DNA from: Paulinella micropora | Lineage: Eukaryota > Cercozoa > Imbricatea > Euglyphida | Assembly: GCA_009731375.1 (NCBI GenBank) | Contig: BJOX01000021.1 | Coordinates: forward strand, 772,421 to 836,420 | Length of the DNA: 64,000 nt | Direction: 5' to 3' | Made by a program: the position numbers and the translations under genes | Part shown: positions 17,653 through 27,353 of the stretch, in pieces | How positions within the stretch are numbered: the first letter of the stretch is position 1 | Layout of the letters: the number at the start of each line of letters is the position of its first letter | The notes under the pieces: generated by a model | The model's input: the letters and a program-made list of their open reading frames with translations, nothing else | Told to the model about the DNA's origin: nothing | The model's database searches: none

Positions 17653-18162
17653 ATGCCGGTGCGAGTGAAGACTTCAGCTATGGCTGCCACGGGCACGGCA
17701 GCGCCAAGGAAGTCTCTGGGCAAAGCAGAGGCCACGAACGCCAAGCGCCAGCTACCTGTGGCTGCCGAGCCAACAAGCTGCAGCAAGAAAGCCAAGACAG
17801 CGCCGACCGCCGCCGAGTTCACCTTGGTTCTGCGCAATGATGAAGCAGTCGACAAGCCCTGGTGTGATCAACGGAAGCAGTGCCGCCAAGTCTACGAAGA
17901 CATTGCAGGCTCCGAGGAAGATCTGGCAGAGCTATGTCGCGAGGTTGCGGGGTGCAAGGAGGGGGACGAGCTGCGTGCCTTGAACTCGAAGCTACTGCAG
18001 GCTCTGGTAGGTGCGAGCGCCATAGCAGAGTCTCACAGATCGGTGATGAAAGTAATTACGGAACTGGGGTGCGAGAGCTGTTCTTATTACCCCTGCGAGG
18101 AGTGCGGAGAGCTCAACCACGCCGAGGACAGCGACAAGTGCGTCTGCGGTTCAGTCCAATGA
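17653..18162 (+). CDS. Basic protein with a C-terminal zinc ribbon; paralogue of 36341-36905
   Basis: 169 residues, ATG start. The N-terminus MPVRVKTSAMAATGTAAPRK resembles the first exon of the three-exon gene at 36.3-36.9 kb, and a basic region (KRQ, SKKAKT) suggests nuclear targeting. The middle (AEFTLVL ... CRQVYEDIAG) is acidic and helical. The end has CESCSYYPCEECGELNHAED then CVCGS, a probable zinc-binding module. It has no intron, unlike its relative. ATTAAA lies about 45 bases after the stop. Nucleic-acid binding is likely but not shown. Confidence 0.65.
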   Translation: MPVRVKTSAMAATGTAAPRKSLGKAEATNAKRQLPVAAEPTSCSKKAKTAPTAAEFTLVLRNDEAVDKPWCDQRKQCRQVYEDIAGSEEDLAELCREVAGCKEGDELRALNSKLLQALVGASAIAESHRSVMKVITELGCESCSYYPCEECGELNHAEDSDKCVCGSVQ

Positions 18163-18332
18163 GCTTCAGCTCTTGCCAAGTTTGTGCTAAGCAGTTCTGC
18201 CCACGAAATTAAAACAGAAGGCAAGATACTGCAAAACTCTGTGTGTGTAGCAACGGCCGGAACTGCTTTGTAATTTTAATACTATTCCGCGCTGATTTGT
18301 ACTGACTCCGCCCTTGCCACAGCCAGTGGCGT
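18163..18332. other. Convergent intergenic region
   Basis: 3' ends of two convergent genes; contains ATTAAA at about 18207. Confidence 0.4.
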
Positions 18333-19070
18333 TTAAAAAACATCACATGTATCCTCTACCGTAGTCGGATTGTATTTCCGTGGACTTTCGATTCGTAATG
18401 TCCAAAGATCCTGTAATGCAATCTTAAGAGAAGCTGTTTGTTCAACTGTCACCAAAAACCGTACTCCTCTCTCTTGTTCTTCCTTGATGTGTTGGACTTC
18501 GATCTGATCGAATAACTCATATTTTGAAGGGGATGAGCCACCCGTCCAGCAGTATGCGTTTTTTGCTTTTACGCGTTCTGCAATTCCTTGGCTCGCATTG
18601 CCGTCGCAGGACTTACACCAAGCATATCCAGCGTTGCTTTCGCGGTAAGTGGGGACATAACCGCCTGATGTTTGTTCTTTAAATGTGTATCGCTCACTGC
18701 GGCATCGAGCGCTGATCGTACATATATTTGTCTCTTTCGATGTGTATGCCCACAACAAGGCTGTGTCACACCGCTTACAAAACAGCACCCTGGACATTCC
18801 AGGTGGCTCTGTCTGGGGCTTTTCATGCCATAGTCCGGCTGCTATTAAGGCTTTCCTGATCAACTTTTTGTCTTTTTTCACCCAGAAAGCAAGGACTGAG
18901 CGGAAAAATTCGGACGGTATGTTCAGGTCATAGAGCCCAGGCGTAGAATTTCTTGGTACTAGTAAGCCCTCAGGGATCTGATTTGCCTTTCTAGCCGACA
19001 ACGGAAGCTTCTTGCCATCTCGGCAGCAAACGGTCCATACGCCTGCTAACTCCTTTTGGCAATGCGGGCA
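18333..19070 (-). CDS. Protein with N-terminal zinc ribbon, start uncertain
   Basis: The first start-like codon inside the frame is TTG at 19001, but the same frame is open further upstream and encodes KCPHCQKELAGVWTVCC, a zinc-ribbon-like cluster, before meeting a TGA at about 19078. An ATG lies four codons above that TGA in the same frame. The body (223 residues) includes further cysteine pairs (CKRCDTALLW, WCKSCDG), so a metal-binding, perhaps nucleic-acid-binding protein is plausible. As at 10811-11257, an ATG is separated from the good frame by one stop. Family unknown. Confidence 0.5.
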   Translation of the reverse strand, partial: CPHCQKELAGVWTVCCRDGKKLPLSARKANQIPEGLLVPRNSTPGLYDLNIPSEFFRSVLAFWVKKDKKLIRKALIAAGLWHEKPQTEPPGMSRVLFCKRCDTALLWAYTSKETNICTISARCRSERYTFKEQTSGGYVPTYRESNAGYAWCKSCDGNASQGIAERVKAKNAYCWTGGSSPSKYELFDQIEVQHIKEEQERGVRFLVTVEQTASLKIALQDLWTLRIESPRKYNPTTVEDTCDVF

Positions 19071-19134
19071 TTTTCAAACTGGCAGCATACTATTAGTCCC
19101 TCCCCCCTTTCTTCCTCTTTCTTTACCTAATAGC

Positions 19135-19300
19135 CCGCCGGCGTGTATAAGGGGGGGGGGGGGGGGGGGGAGGGCGGGGGGGGGCCCCCCTTTCCCCCCC
19201 CCCCCCCCCCCNNNNNNNNNNNNNNNNNNNNNNNNNNNNNNNNNNNNNNNNNNNNNNNNNNNNNNTTTCCCCCCCCTTTCCCCCCCCCCCCCCCACGCGC
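19135..19300. other. G/C runs around a 54-N gap
   Basis: G-run, C-run, 54 N (19212-19265), C-run. No gene. Confidence 0.9.
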
Positions 19301-19358
19301 ACACACACAAAAAACAGTTTTGTTATTAAGGAAAAAAAAATTACATGGACGCCCGCTG

Positions 19359-19796
19359 CTAGCAACCGTGCAGCCTGGCTGTCAGATAGAGCCTGTCGCC
19401 AGGGCGCACCCACGTCGTTGCCGATGACCACAGGTCGGGGGTGTTGCCCCATTCGACTCCGGCTCCGTCGGTTAAGTGGGCACAGCTGCTTGCGTCGCCG
19501 TCGGTAGTAGCTGCAGGGTAGATGCTCATGCGCTGCATCTCCAAAGGCCAACCGCAGGCTGGGCTTGCGTACAGCAATAATCGAACAGCAAGGGCTGTGG
19601 TCTCGTTAGGCACTCGAAGCCGCAGGTTGGATCCGTTCATCATCTTGACCTCTAGTTCGCGAACCGCCGACTCCGCACTCGCGTGCGGACAGAGACAGAC
19701 GAAACACAGCGGGAGCAGCACGGCGTCGCTTGTACCAGTCCGATCGGATGGCAGCTCTGACCCGATCCATGTTTTGCAAGAAAACGAAATTCTCAT
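19359..19796 (-). CDS. Secreted-type protein with a possible ubiquitin-like fold
   Basis: 145 residues from an ATG. A hydrophobic stretch (AVLLPLCFVCLCPHASA) could be a signal peptide. The remainder starts RELEVKMMNGSNLRLRVPNE and ends LYLTARLHGC. This recalls the beta-hairpin start (QIFVKTLTGKTITLEV) and last strand (LHLVLRLRGG) of ubiquitin at about the right spacing, with a longer middle. The terminal GG is replaced by GC, so conjugation would not be expected in the usual way. The resemblance is only to the eye; it could be an unrelated small beta protein. Confidence 0.4.
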   Translation of the reverse strand: MRISFSCKTWIGSELPSDRTGTSDAVLLPLCFVCLCPHASAESAVRELEVKMMNGSNLRLRVPNETTALAVRLLLYASPACGWPLEMQRMSIYPAATTDGDASSCAHLTDGAGVEWGNTPDLWSSATTWVRPGDRLYLTARLHGC

Positions 19797-20055
19797 GAAA
19801 CTCGCCCCCAGAGATTTTGCTAAAATCAGACGCGCCCCGAGGGAAAAGACAAGTTTCCCATAAAATTTTTTGAAATTCTGCGCGGCTCAGCGCGGGCCGA
19901 CGCGCCTGTGAAAAGAAGTTAAAGAGAAGGCATGCTTCTCAAAGCCAGCTGCACTACCTGAGCCCGGCGCCGCCGCCGCCCTGCCTGAACAACTGCAGCC
20001 AACATCGTCGTCAGGACTTGGTTTTATTAAGCTCTTGACCAACACCAAACATGTT
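19797..20055. other. Intergenic, possible 5' extension of the next gene
   Basis: The frame of the 20056 gene is open back to a TGA at about 19912 and reads KPAALPEPGAAAALPEQLQP, without an ATG. It could be an upstream coding exon. Confidence 0.3.
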
Positions 20056-20301
20056 ATGACAAGAGCACAGGTGCGTGCCTGGGTGATTGCACACCGCGGG
20101 AGCATCTACTTTCGCGACTCGACAATCAAAGATATGTTGATTACCCAAATGCAAGATCTGATCAACGTAAAGGACCAACTTATATCGGAGCAGGCGGCTA
20201 GAATTTCAGAGCAGGCGGCTGGACTGGCAACAGCTAACTTGGCCCTGAGGCAACAATTAGCGATTACTAGTCTGGATACGCTAGACGAGCCCCACGGCTA
20301 G
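20056..20301 (+). CDS. Small helical orphan protein
   Basis: 81 residues from the first in-frame ATG: MTRAQVRAWVIAHRGSIYFR, then a helical region with two copies of ISEQAA (ARISEQAAGLATAN). Probably a short coiled coil. The frame is open for another 48 codons upstream, so the protein may be longer. No family recognised. Confidence 0.4.
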   Translation: MTRAQVRAWVIAHRGSIYFRDSTIKDMLITQMQDLINVKDQLISEQAARISEQAAGLATANLALRQQLAITSLDTLDEPHG

Positions 20302-20324
20302 ATTTGATTTCTATCCCCAAATCC

Positions 20325-20525
20325 AAGCGCGCGTCTGACTCTCTTTTTGTATCTGCTGTTTTCTACCTTTCCCCGCGCCCCCCCCCCCCCTCTCTGCAGG
20401 CTCCGAAGACCCTCCGCGACACAAATTTAGATGACCCGGAGCCCTGGTGAAGAGAAATAGGGGGGAGAGGGACGGGAGGAAAAAGCGGGGACGGGGAAAC
20501 GGAGGGGGGGGGGCGCCCCCCCCCC
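20325..20525. repeat. Repeat shared with 15567-15700, then G/C palindrome
   Basis: 20325-20461 matches 15567-15700 (CGCGTCTGACTCTCTTTTTG ...). 20455-20500 resembles the G-rich block at 535-600, and 20502-20526 is a G-run joined to a C-run by GCGC. Confidence 0.75.
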
Positions 20526-20646
20526 CTAAAACACTTCCTCTACCCCAGCCGCCTGCTTTTTCAAAGAATTCTTTTTTTTTTCTGTTGTTGTTGTAATAGG
20601 AAAAACGCCCCGAAAATCTTTAGTGAACAGCTGCCAGTAAAAGGAT

Positions 20647-21981
20647 ATGAGCTCGGGCAAGGCAGAAAGATACGTAGGCTGTGACCTCACGTATAAAGTC
20701 GATGGTAAGTGGTTTGTGCTTACAGCAACGCCACCGCAGCCTGGCAGAAGCGAAACCACCGAGCATGGTTTTGAGATTTGGTCTAGAAATTTTCTTTCTT
20801 TTAAGCATGCAATGGAGCAACACTTGGAAAACCTACTAGTAATGGACAGTGACACAGAGATCGCAGCAAGGATCTCTGCACAGGCTGTGCAATTGAAAAC
20901 TCTTTTAAGGCGCTACGAAGATTTAAAACGCTTGTTGCAACAGCAGCGGCTACGCGCCCAGCGCAACAAGTTTGAGGATGTCCTGCAAAGAGTTGGGGGG
21001 GGCCGAATGCAATCGACTGATTTTCCTTCGCAGTTTCGCGGTGTACTCACTTGGAAAGACGTGCTCTTAAATGATGACGAGCTCGGGGGCAAGCACCTTG
21101 AAAATCTTTATGAATTGGTGTGGCGGAGTGAACTAAGTCGGCCACAAAAAAGGATTGTTCTAGAGCAAGTGAGCCAGATACTTCATTGCAATTACACGCT
21201 GCCAGCGCTGCAAAGGTTAGGAACTAGCAGCAAAATCTTAGCCGCGTTGCTTAATGTGTGGGGGGTCAACATCAACGCCCACTTGAATGATGACGCAGAA
21301 ACTCTGCTGATCAGGCTGGCCAGAACAGGAACCGCGGCGCAGCTGACATGGGTCCTCAGTCGCGGGGCGGACCCTAACTTAGATTTCGGAAACGAAAGCG
21401 TTCTTACCGTAGCTCTCAAGCATAAACTGGAACAGGAGGAAGACAAAAAACAGCTTGGTGCGGTTGAGGAAGACCTGGTCGTAGCACTCATTTCGGCAAA
21501 ACGAACACTGTCGGGGACGGTCGGAAAAGGGCTAGTGTGGCTTCTCAGATATTTGTTTGATTTGAGGACAAATGGAATTCTCACTAATGCAACGCGAGGC
21601 CTTAGGCTGGCGCGAGGCTATAAGCTTCTAGAATGCATGCTATATTCACATCAGGGTTGTAAAAAAATCAAGCATTATGATTCTTCTGTATTATCGCAGG
21701 GCGGGTTGCTGCATCATGTGTACGTGTACTCCCGGAACAACAATAACAGAATTGCAGTCCTGGACACACAAGAGCTGTACCTCCTGTTCTACTATTGGCA
21801 TCACTACCACACAAAGCTGCATCCCGGACGGTTGCTCAAGATACCAACGGAAGCATTGTTTCAAGAAAGGCTAAAACAGGACCTCGAACAAGCTTTAACA
21901 GAGATTGATCCCGAGTGGGCGAAAGGAAAAGATATGAATGTATTCAGAGGAAATGTTGCTAAATATATTGCGCTGCTGTAA
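20647..21981 (+). CDS. Ankyrin-repeat-like protein
   Basis: 444 residues with a clear ATG. The N-terminal 60 residues form an unrecognised domain (KAERYVGCDLTYKVDGKWFV), followed by a coiled-coil stretch rich in L, Q and R. Around residues 205-260 two degenerate ankyrin units are visible: INAHLNDDAETLLIRLARTG and LSRGADPNLDFGNESVLTVA. The rest is helical and may hold further degenerate repeats. Ankyrin solenoids bind proteins; large viruses often carry many. The start is preceded by a repeat-rich block. Partner unknown. Confidence 0.65.
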   Translation: MSSGKAERYVGCDLTYKVDGKWFVLTATPPQPGRSETTEHGFEIWSRNFLSFKHAMEQHLENLLVMDSDTEIAARISAQAVQLKTLLRRYEDLKRLLQQQRLRAQRNKFEDVLQRVGGGRMQSTDFPSQFRGVLTWKDVLLNDDELGGKHLENLYELVWRSELSRPQKRIVLEQVSQILHCNYTLPALQRLGTSSKILAALLNVWGVNINAHLNDDAETLLIRLARTGTAAQLTWVLSRGADPNLDFGNESVLTVALKHKLEQEEDKKQLGAVEEDLVVALISAKRTLSGTVGKGLVWLLRYLFDLRTNGILTNATRGLRLARGYKLLECMLYSHQGCKKIKHYDSSVLSQGGLLHHVYVYSRNNNNRIAVLDTQELYLLFYYWHHYHTKLHPGRLLKIPTEALFQERLKQDLEQALTEIDPEWAKGKDMNVFRGNVAKYIALL

Positions 21982-22117
21982 AGGGTCTTTCTCAGTAAAA
22001 TATTTTTGTCGATCGCCTTTCTTTCTTGTCATCATCGCACTTGATCTTGCTATCTGAAGAATCTCTCGCGTAATACTCTACAAGCTTGCTCTCTATTACG
22101 TTTACCATGTTACTTAT
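21982..22117. other. Convergent intergenic region
   Basis: 3' ends of convergent frames; nothing recognised. Confidence 0.3.
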
Positions 22118-22333
22118 TTACTCGTCCGTAGGTACCCCAAGCTTTTTCTCTTCTTTTTTGTAGTAATACTTGTCAAGCAAAAGTAGCCATTTGTAGGGAA
22201 CTGGCGTTGAACGCAGGTGTCCACACTTGTGAAAATAGCACGCTTGGGACAATAGCCAGGCGTAGCGCTCGGCTTCAAGGGACGGCAGGGGCTCACATCC
22301 CCCGACTGTAACCCGTCGTGCATAGCTGGAAAG
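22118..22333 (-). CDS. Short open frame without ATG
   Basis: A 71-codon open frame between TAG (22334-22336) and TAA that reads better than the overlapping ATG-started frame: RYAWLLSQACYFHKCGHLRS ... PYKWLLLLDKYYYKKEEKK. With no start codon it may be a last exon or a fragment. Function unknown. Confidence 0.3.
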   Translation of the reverse strand, partial: LSSYARRVTVGGCEPLPSLEAERYAWLLSQACYFHKCGHLRSTPVPYKWLLLLDKYYYKKEEKKLGVPTDE

Positions 22334-22942
22334 CTATCCGCTTCATAAATCGGCGGGATGTGGTAGCCATATAAAGGCGCTTTGCGCCGTGCGCAGTTGA
22401 AAGGAAAACATTAACCGGACTAACATTTTGTCGCTGATAATAAATTTCAGTAAATTCCGCAGGCGGCTCTATTTGGAGCTGTTTGTAAAATCTCTAAAAA
22501 TCCTCCCGTGAAAGTTTTTCAATCTCAACAGATTGGCAAATGCCGACTTTTGTGTCACGCATGGCAAGGCTCCACTCTCCTCCCTTGTCGGGTGATGAGC
22601 CGTCTCGCACGAGACCCAGAACAAACAGCCCAAAAAGAAGAAGTTTAGTTTGAACAAGAAAGCAGGTCTGCCCCGGGCCCCCGCTCAAGACGTTTCAAAG
22701 GTATGTCTTTTTGGCGGAATTCCTTGCCTCTGACGGGCTCGATGAAGAAGCGTGAGAAAGCCGCGTGGGAGAGGGATGAGGGCCGCGTTTTCTTTTTTAA
22801 CAACAATTGAAAAAATTACTTTCTTCAGGCTCGCATCTGTCCAACCTTGCATCAACAGACGATACCTTTTTTCTCCGCGCACTTTGGAGGGGAGGGGGGT
22901 TAAATTAAATCCCCTCCCCCCCCCCCCCCCCCGGGGGGTTCC
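22334..22942. other. Mosaic region with a Fanzor fragment
   Basis: 22366-22375 has TATAAAGG in plus orientation, a possible TATA box without an obvious gene. 22610-22685 matches the KKKKFSLNKKAG part of the Fanzor gene in inverted orientation. The remainder to the gap shows no gene. Confidence 0.5.
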
Positions 22943-23104
22943 NNNNNNNNNNNNNNNNNNNNNNNNNNNNNNNNNNNNNNNNNNNNNNNNNNNNNNNNNN
23001 NNNNNNNNNNNNNNNNNNNNNNNNNNNNNNNNNNNNNNNNNNNNNNNNNNNNNNNNNNNNNNNNNNNNNNNNNNNNNNNNNNNNNNNNNNNNNNNNNNNN
23101 NNNN
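22943..23104. other. Assembly gap of 162 N
   Basis: Flanked by C-run plus GGGG and by a G-run. Confidence 0.95.
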
Positions 23105-23119
23105 GGGGGGGGGGGGGGG

Positions 23120-23410
23120 CACCCCCCCCGGGGACATTCCTTCCCCCCGGGGGAGATTTTTCCCCCGGGGACATTCCTTCCCCCGGGAGAGTTTTTCCCC
23201 CCGGGGATTTTGCTTCCCCCGGGGGAGTTTTCCCCCCCGGGGATTTCCTTCCCCCGAGGGAGTTTTCCCCCCGGGGATTTTCCTTCCCCCCGGGGGAGTT
23301 TTTCCCCTGGGGATTTTCTTTTCTTTGGGGAAGTTTTTTCCCCCGGGGATTTTCTTTTCCCCGGGGGACTTTCCTTCCCCCGGGGACTTTCTTTTCCCTG
23401 GGGGTCTTTT
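23120..23410. repeat. R2 tandem array, longest copy
   Basis: About eleven units of the CCCCCGGGGGAGTTTTT / CCCCGGGGATTTTCC type. Same structure as 14322-14589. Confidence 0.8.
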
Positions 23411-23677
23411 CTGCTCCTCCCGCACGCGCTTCCAAAGAGGACCTGCTCCGGCCGTCCCAAAGGCTGCTCCAGCGCCATTTCTTTTGTGTTTTTAGCGCTC
23501 CAAGGGGGATGTGTACCGCTGGCGGGCGACCATCGGCTGACAAACAGTCCTCATTTGAATAATTTTTTTTTTAATTGTGTCTAATACTTTGTCTGAGGTA
23601 TGCTTTCTTTAAGAAAAAGAAATTTAATAAAAGTTTGACAAACTCAATGTTCTTTGGCAGACTAAATGCCTCAACCA
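23411..23677. repeat. R3-R4 repeat units
   Basis: Nearly identical to 14590-14863, again ending in CAACCAG where the Fanzor right end begins. Confidence 0.85.
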
Positions 23678-23780
23678 GATTGGATTGAAATCTTAGAGAG
23701 GCTAACCCCTCCGGGGGGCATGCCCCCCGCGCCCCCTCCCCCCCTTTTCTCCATTCCAGCCCGCGCCAGCGGGGTGGCAC
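23678..23780 (-). mobile_element. Fanzor right-end remnant with compound hairpin
   Basis: ATTGGATTGAAATCTTAGAG followed by hairpin B (23712-23729), a C-run, TTTTCTCCATTC and hairpin A (23757-23774); no nuclease sequence remains. The minimal end-plus-hairpin form of the element. Confidence 0.7.
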
Positions 23781-23885
23781 ACCACAAGACAAGGCGCAAG
23801 CGGTGCACTGGTACACAAGCAGCCTCGAACTCGGACTTTTGTTTGTCCGGCGAAGTCGTCGCCGAGGCTCAGCTGAGGGCTGGCA

Positions 23886-24163
23886 GAACGCTCCAAGAGC
23901 GCGGCAGACTCGCTAACGTACGGCAAAGGCCTGTTTGTTGCGGTCGGCTATTCAACTTGGCAGAACGAGTCTGTCATGACGTCGCCCGACGGCCGAAACT
24001 GGACTATCCGCCGCACGCCTGTCGGAGTGTCTTCTTGGTGGGATATCGTATTTGGCAGCGACGTGTTTGTGGCGTTGCACCAGCAGCGGCTCCCGAACCC
24101 CCGGCCAACACCAGCGCCTCGCCCGTTGTTGCCATGCACAATTCTAGCTTGGCTCCTTGAATA
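23886..24163 (+). pseudogene. Fragment of a SPDG-WT repeat (beta-propeller-like) protein
   Basis: One frame, open from a TGA at 23878, reads SLTYGKGLFVAVGYSTWQNE, MTSPDGRNWTIRRTP and, after a linker, WWDIVFGSDVFVAL. This is the repeat type (GLFVAVG ... SPDG-x-WT ... W-x-x-V-x-YG) seen in bacterial, phage and giant-virus surface or adhesion proteins. Only about one and a half repeats remain, without a start, bounded by a Fanzor end and a degenerate minus-strand gene. Confidence 0.55.
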
Positions 24164-24600
24164 AGTCTTTGAGAGTCTTGGCTTTTTCCGCTGGGGTCGT
24201 TCAAGCACTTCGCGAGGTTTTGGAGGTGCAAAACCACGGCGTCTAGCTTGCGTAAAAAACTAGTCATGCCTTGGATTTGCGCAGATTTTTCGATAATCCT
24301 GACGCGTCCTTCCGCTGTTTGCAGTTCCTCAATAATGGCCAAACAAAGTCTGCTTAGCTCCTGTGCAGAATGCTACGAGGCAGGCGCGGGCGTGCGAGGC
24401 AGACTGTCGTGCCAGCACAAGCGCCGCAGCCCGCGCAGCGCCTCGTGCAGCCGTGCCCGTGCAGGTCGGGCACGGTGCCGCAGCGCACGAAACCCAGGCT
24501 CTGCAACCTCGACAGCAAGGCCTTCAGCCCGCGTAAGCGGGCTGGTACTTTGGCGCCGGCGGGCACGTGCGGGAGGTATTCGAACGAGTAAGAAACCGTG
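24140..24600 (-). pseudogene. Degenerate helical gene fragment
   Basis: A frame reading LHEALRGLRRLCWHDSLP, a TAG, then IIEELQTAEGRVRIIEKSAQ ... SFLRKLDAVVLHLQNLAKC. No ATG start. A GC hairpin (24525-24544) lies inside. Looks like a dead or exon-split gene; family unknown. Confidence 0.4.
24525..24544. repeat. GC hairpin A
   Basis: CAGCCCGC-GTAA-GCGGGCTG; another at 24610-24629 (loop GCTA). Confidence 0.85.
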
Positions 24601-24649
24601 GTCTCGAACCAGCCCGCGCTAGCGGGCTGAAGGGGGGCACATAGCTTTG

Positions 24650-25176
24650 TGTTTTCATTTGATTAAAAATCTTTTATGTTGTCAAAGACTTTGTCGAGCT
24701 ATTAAAACATATTTTAATAAGGTTAGCTCTGGCTACAAGAAGAGCACGCGTCGTCGCCACCGTAGGAGTAACATGTTGTTACGTGTGCACGTAGAGGTGG
24801 CGCGTGCTGAGAACAGGAGCGCCAGATTTGATCTTTTGTATCCTCGGATCTATCACCCTGAAAATCGAGAAAACTATTTGCTTGCACAGCACAGCTTGCA
24901 GCACTGCCCGGCCTTGCGAGTGTCTCTCTCAAACTTTAAAAACAAAAAGGATCGCTGGAGCACCCCTTGGGGCGGCGGAGCAGGTCCTCCTTGGAAAGCG
25001 CGTGCGGGAGGAGCAGAAGAGACCCCAGCTCCAGTTGCCCAAGGTGTGCTCCAGCGATCTTTCTTCTTGTTATTTCTAGCGCTCCAAATCACACACCCAT
25101 TTTTTTCAGATCTTTTTTTCTCCGCGCACTTCTTGGGGGGGGGGGCTAAATTAAACCCCCTCCCCCCCCCCCCCCC
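24650..25176. repeat. Chimeric mosaic of R1, Sel1 leader, gene tail and inverted R3
   Basis: 24650-24722 is R1; 24722-24837 is a diverged copy of the Sel1-protein leader (GYKKSTRRRHRRSN); 24838-24917 is the gene tail known from 2-97 and 6100-6195, joined directly to it; 24945-25040 is R3 inverted. The joins are abrupt and in coding sequence. Then G- and C-runs reach a gap. Confidence 0.7.
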
Positions 25177-25484
25177 NNNNNNNNNNNNNNNNNNNNNNNN
25201 NNNNNNNNNNNNNNNNNNNNNNNNNNNNNNNNNNNNNNNNNNNNNNNNNNNNNNNNNNNNNNNNNNNNNNNNNNNNNNNNNNNNNNNNNNNNNNNNNNNN
25301 NNNNNNNNNNNNNNNNNNNNNNNNNNNNNNNNNNNNNNNNNNNNNNNNNNNNNNNNNNNNNNNNNNNNNNNNNNNNNNNNNNNNNNNNNNNNNNNNNNNN
25401 NNNNNNNNNNNNNNNNNNNNNNNNNNNNNNNNNNNNNNNNNNNNNNNNNNNNNNNNNNNNNNNNNNNNNNNNNNNNNNNNNNNN
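25177..25484. other. Assembly gap of 308 N
   Basis: Flanked by C-runs. Confidence 0.95.
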
Positions 25485-25795
25485 TCCCCCCCCCCCCCCT
25501 GGGGGACTTTCTTTTCCCTGGGGGTCTCTTCTGCTCCTCCCGCACGCGCTTCCAAGGCGAACGAGACCCAGAACAAGCAGCCCAGGAAGAAGAAATTCAG
25601 CCTGAACAAGAAGGCGAGCAAGACGCCCCCGCTCAAAACACTCACGTGCCGGGGGGCATGCCCCCCGCGCCCCCCCCCCTTTTTTCCATTTATTCCAGCC
25701 CGCGCAAGCGGGGGTTGGGCGCGGCGGGGGCATGCCCCTCGTAGGTCTGATGTATGCTTTCTTTAAGAAAAAGAACTTTAATAAAAGTAAAAACA
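25485..25795. repeat. R2/R3 remnant, Fanzor fragment, compound hairpins and R4
   Basis: 25500-25556 R2 and R3 pieces; 25557-25646 an inverted Fanzor fragment (KKKFSLNKKASKTPPLKTLT) that differs from the full gene mainly at silent positions; 25650-25667 hairpin B; 25697-25712 hairpin A; 25744-25787 R4 with TTTAATAAAAG, directly before the next start codon. Confidence 0.7.
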
Positions 25796-27327
25796 ATGCC
25801 GAGCCCAAAGAAAAAAACAAATTATATGCCGCGATTGCTCGACCTGCCGTACACGCTTTTGGTTGTGAGCTGGTTCGTTGCTGCCGTTCCGACGGCCTTC
25901 GTGCTTGCGCCGCCGCAGTTTACAAGAGAGTGCGAAAGTTGGAGACCCGCCGAAAAAGGAGAAGTAACAAAAAATCGCGCCATAGGCGGAGTACTCTTGT
26001 GCTTTGCAGTAGTGTTTTTTTTAGAGGCGTTGCGTTTGTACTATCCTTTGTGTTATCGAAATCAGAAGCAGGCGGGGATTGGCCAGATACTTGAAAAGTC
26101 TTTGAAAAATCAGTCGTTTGCCTGGTATTGCAATACAGGGCTTTCCGCCATAGCTTTTATCTCGCTGGTTATTTTCTACACTGTAGACTTTATGAAAAAC
26201 TCCGGCTCCATTCTAAGCTCTCCCGTGGCCTCTGCCCCGGAGCGCCTGCTGTTGGGATTTGCTTGGGTTTTGGGCATGGTCTGCTTGCTTAACAGCGAAA
26301 CGTTTATTTTCTGGACGGACCACGGAAGTAAGGAAGCTGATGCCGTAGCAGATTGCGTTTTTGGCGAATGGTTTATTACATTCAACGTGCGTATATACCT
26401 GCTGAATTTTCGTCCCCAAAAAGGATCCCAAAAAGGATCAATACAGAAATCTCAAAATATGATAGCAATGAGAGATCACCTCTGCAGGTACGTCGTTCTT
26501 TTGGGCCTGCCCGGCCTGTTGCTGGGATCCATCTTGGGGAGCGGCGGGGCCCAGGACAGAGCAACGGGGCGAAAATACGAAGCGTGGGTCTTTTGTACTT
26601 TTCTGCCCACCACACTGATCGCATTCTTTTATTTACTGCAACTCTTGCGTGCGCTGATACGGCACCCAACGCAAAAAGAAAAATATCACCGGAAAATACG
26701 ACGATTCTCGAAGATGCGACTTACGGAAAAATGATAACTGAGCGCTTGCCTGATACATGGCTCCGGCGGTTAATTATGGGCTGTAGCTGTTTAGTTCTGT
26801 CTGTGTATTGGATAGTGCTGCTTCTGGATCGGCAGTTTTGCGCAAGATCAGATTCTGTAGACAGCATTTCTCGTGCCCTGAGCGGGTGGGAGGTCCAGCG
26901 GGTAACGCTCGTGGCGTGCACATGCGCATTTTTGCTATACGTGAACTATCCAAAGATTCCAGTTATGCCTTACGTCCCAGCAAAGGAAACATTTAACAGA
27001 GTGCGAAAGGCGTCTGCCGAATTATTTTCTTTCAGAGCATCTGCTGAGTCGCCGCCGTCGGAGAAGCGGCCAACCATCTCAACAACAACAACAACTTCGG
27101 CTAGTAACACTATCAACCCAGGCATAAAGTCAGAATATCTGCTATTACCTGACAATCCGCGCAATAATTCTGTTATTATGACAAGCAGCCCACAGAACAC
27201 TTCTTCACCAAATAATGCCGCGAGAAGTCTTGAACCAGAACCAGAACCAGCAGACAAGGATCCAGGCGATCCAGGCTCGGGGGACAGTGACGATGATGAT
27301 GATGAAACAAAACTTCTTATAAGCTGA
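25796..27327 (+). CDS. Multi-pass membrane protein with acidic tail, frameshifted
   Basis: The first frame (ATG 25796 to TGA 26734) has about seven hydrophobic segments, for example LPYTLLVVSWFVAAVPTAFV, IGGVLLCFAVVFFLEAL and LPTTLIAFFYLLQLL. A second frame then continues from about 26733 with MITERLPDTWLRRLIMG, two more membrane segments and a long Ser/Thr-rich, acidic tail (DDDDDE) ending at 27327. One extra A in the run of five A at 26727-26731 would join the frames, so this is probably one gene of about 510 residues with an indel; two genes or an intron are less likely. Glycosylation sites lie in loops. Resembles a receptor-like 7-TM or larger transporter-like protein; family unknown. Confidence 0.55.
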
Positions 27328-27330
27328 TTC

Positions 27331-27351
27331 CAAGGGGGCGAGGCCCCCCCG
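27331..27351. repeat. GC hairpin between convergent genes
   Basis: CAAGGGGGCGAGGCCCCCCCG, a variant of hairpin B. Sits between two stop codons, where it could also act at transcript 3' ends. Confidence 0.6.
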
Positions 27352-27353
27352 AA

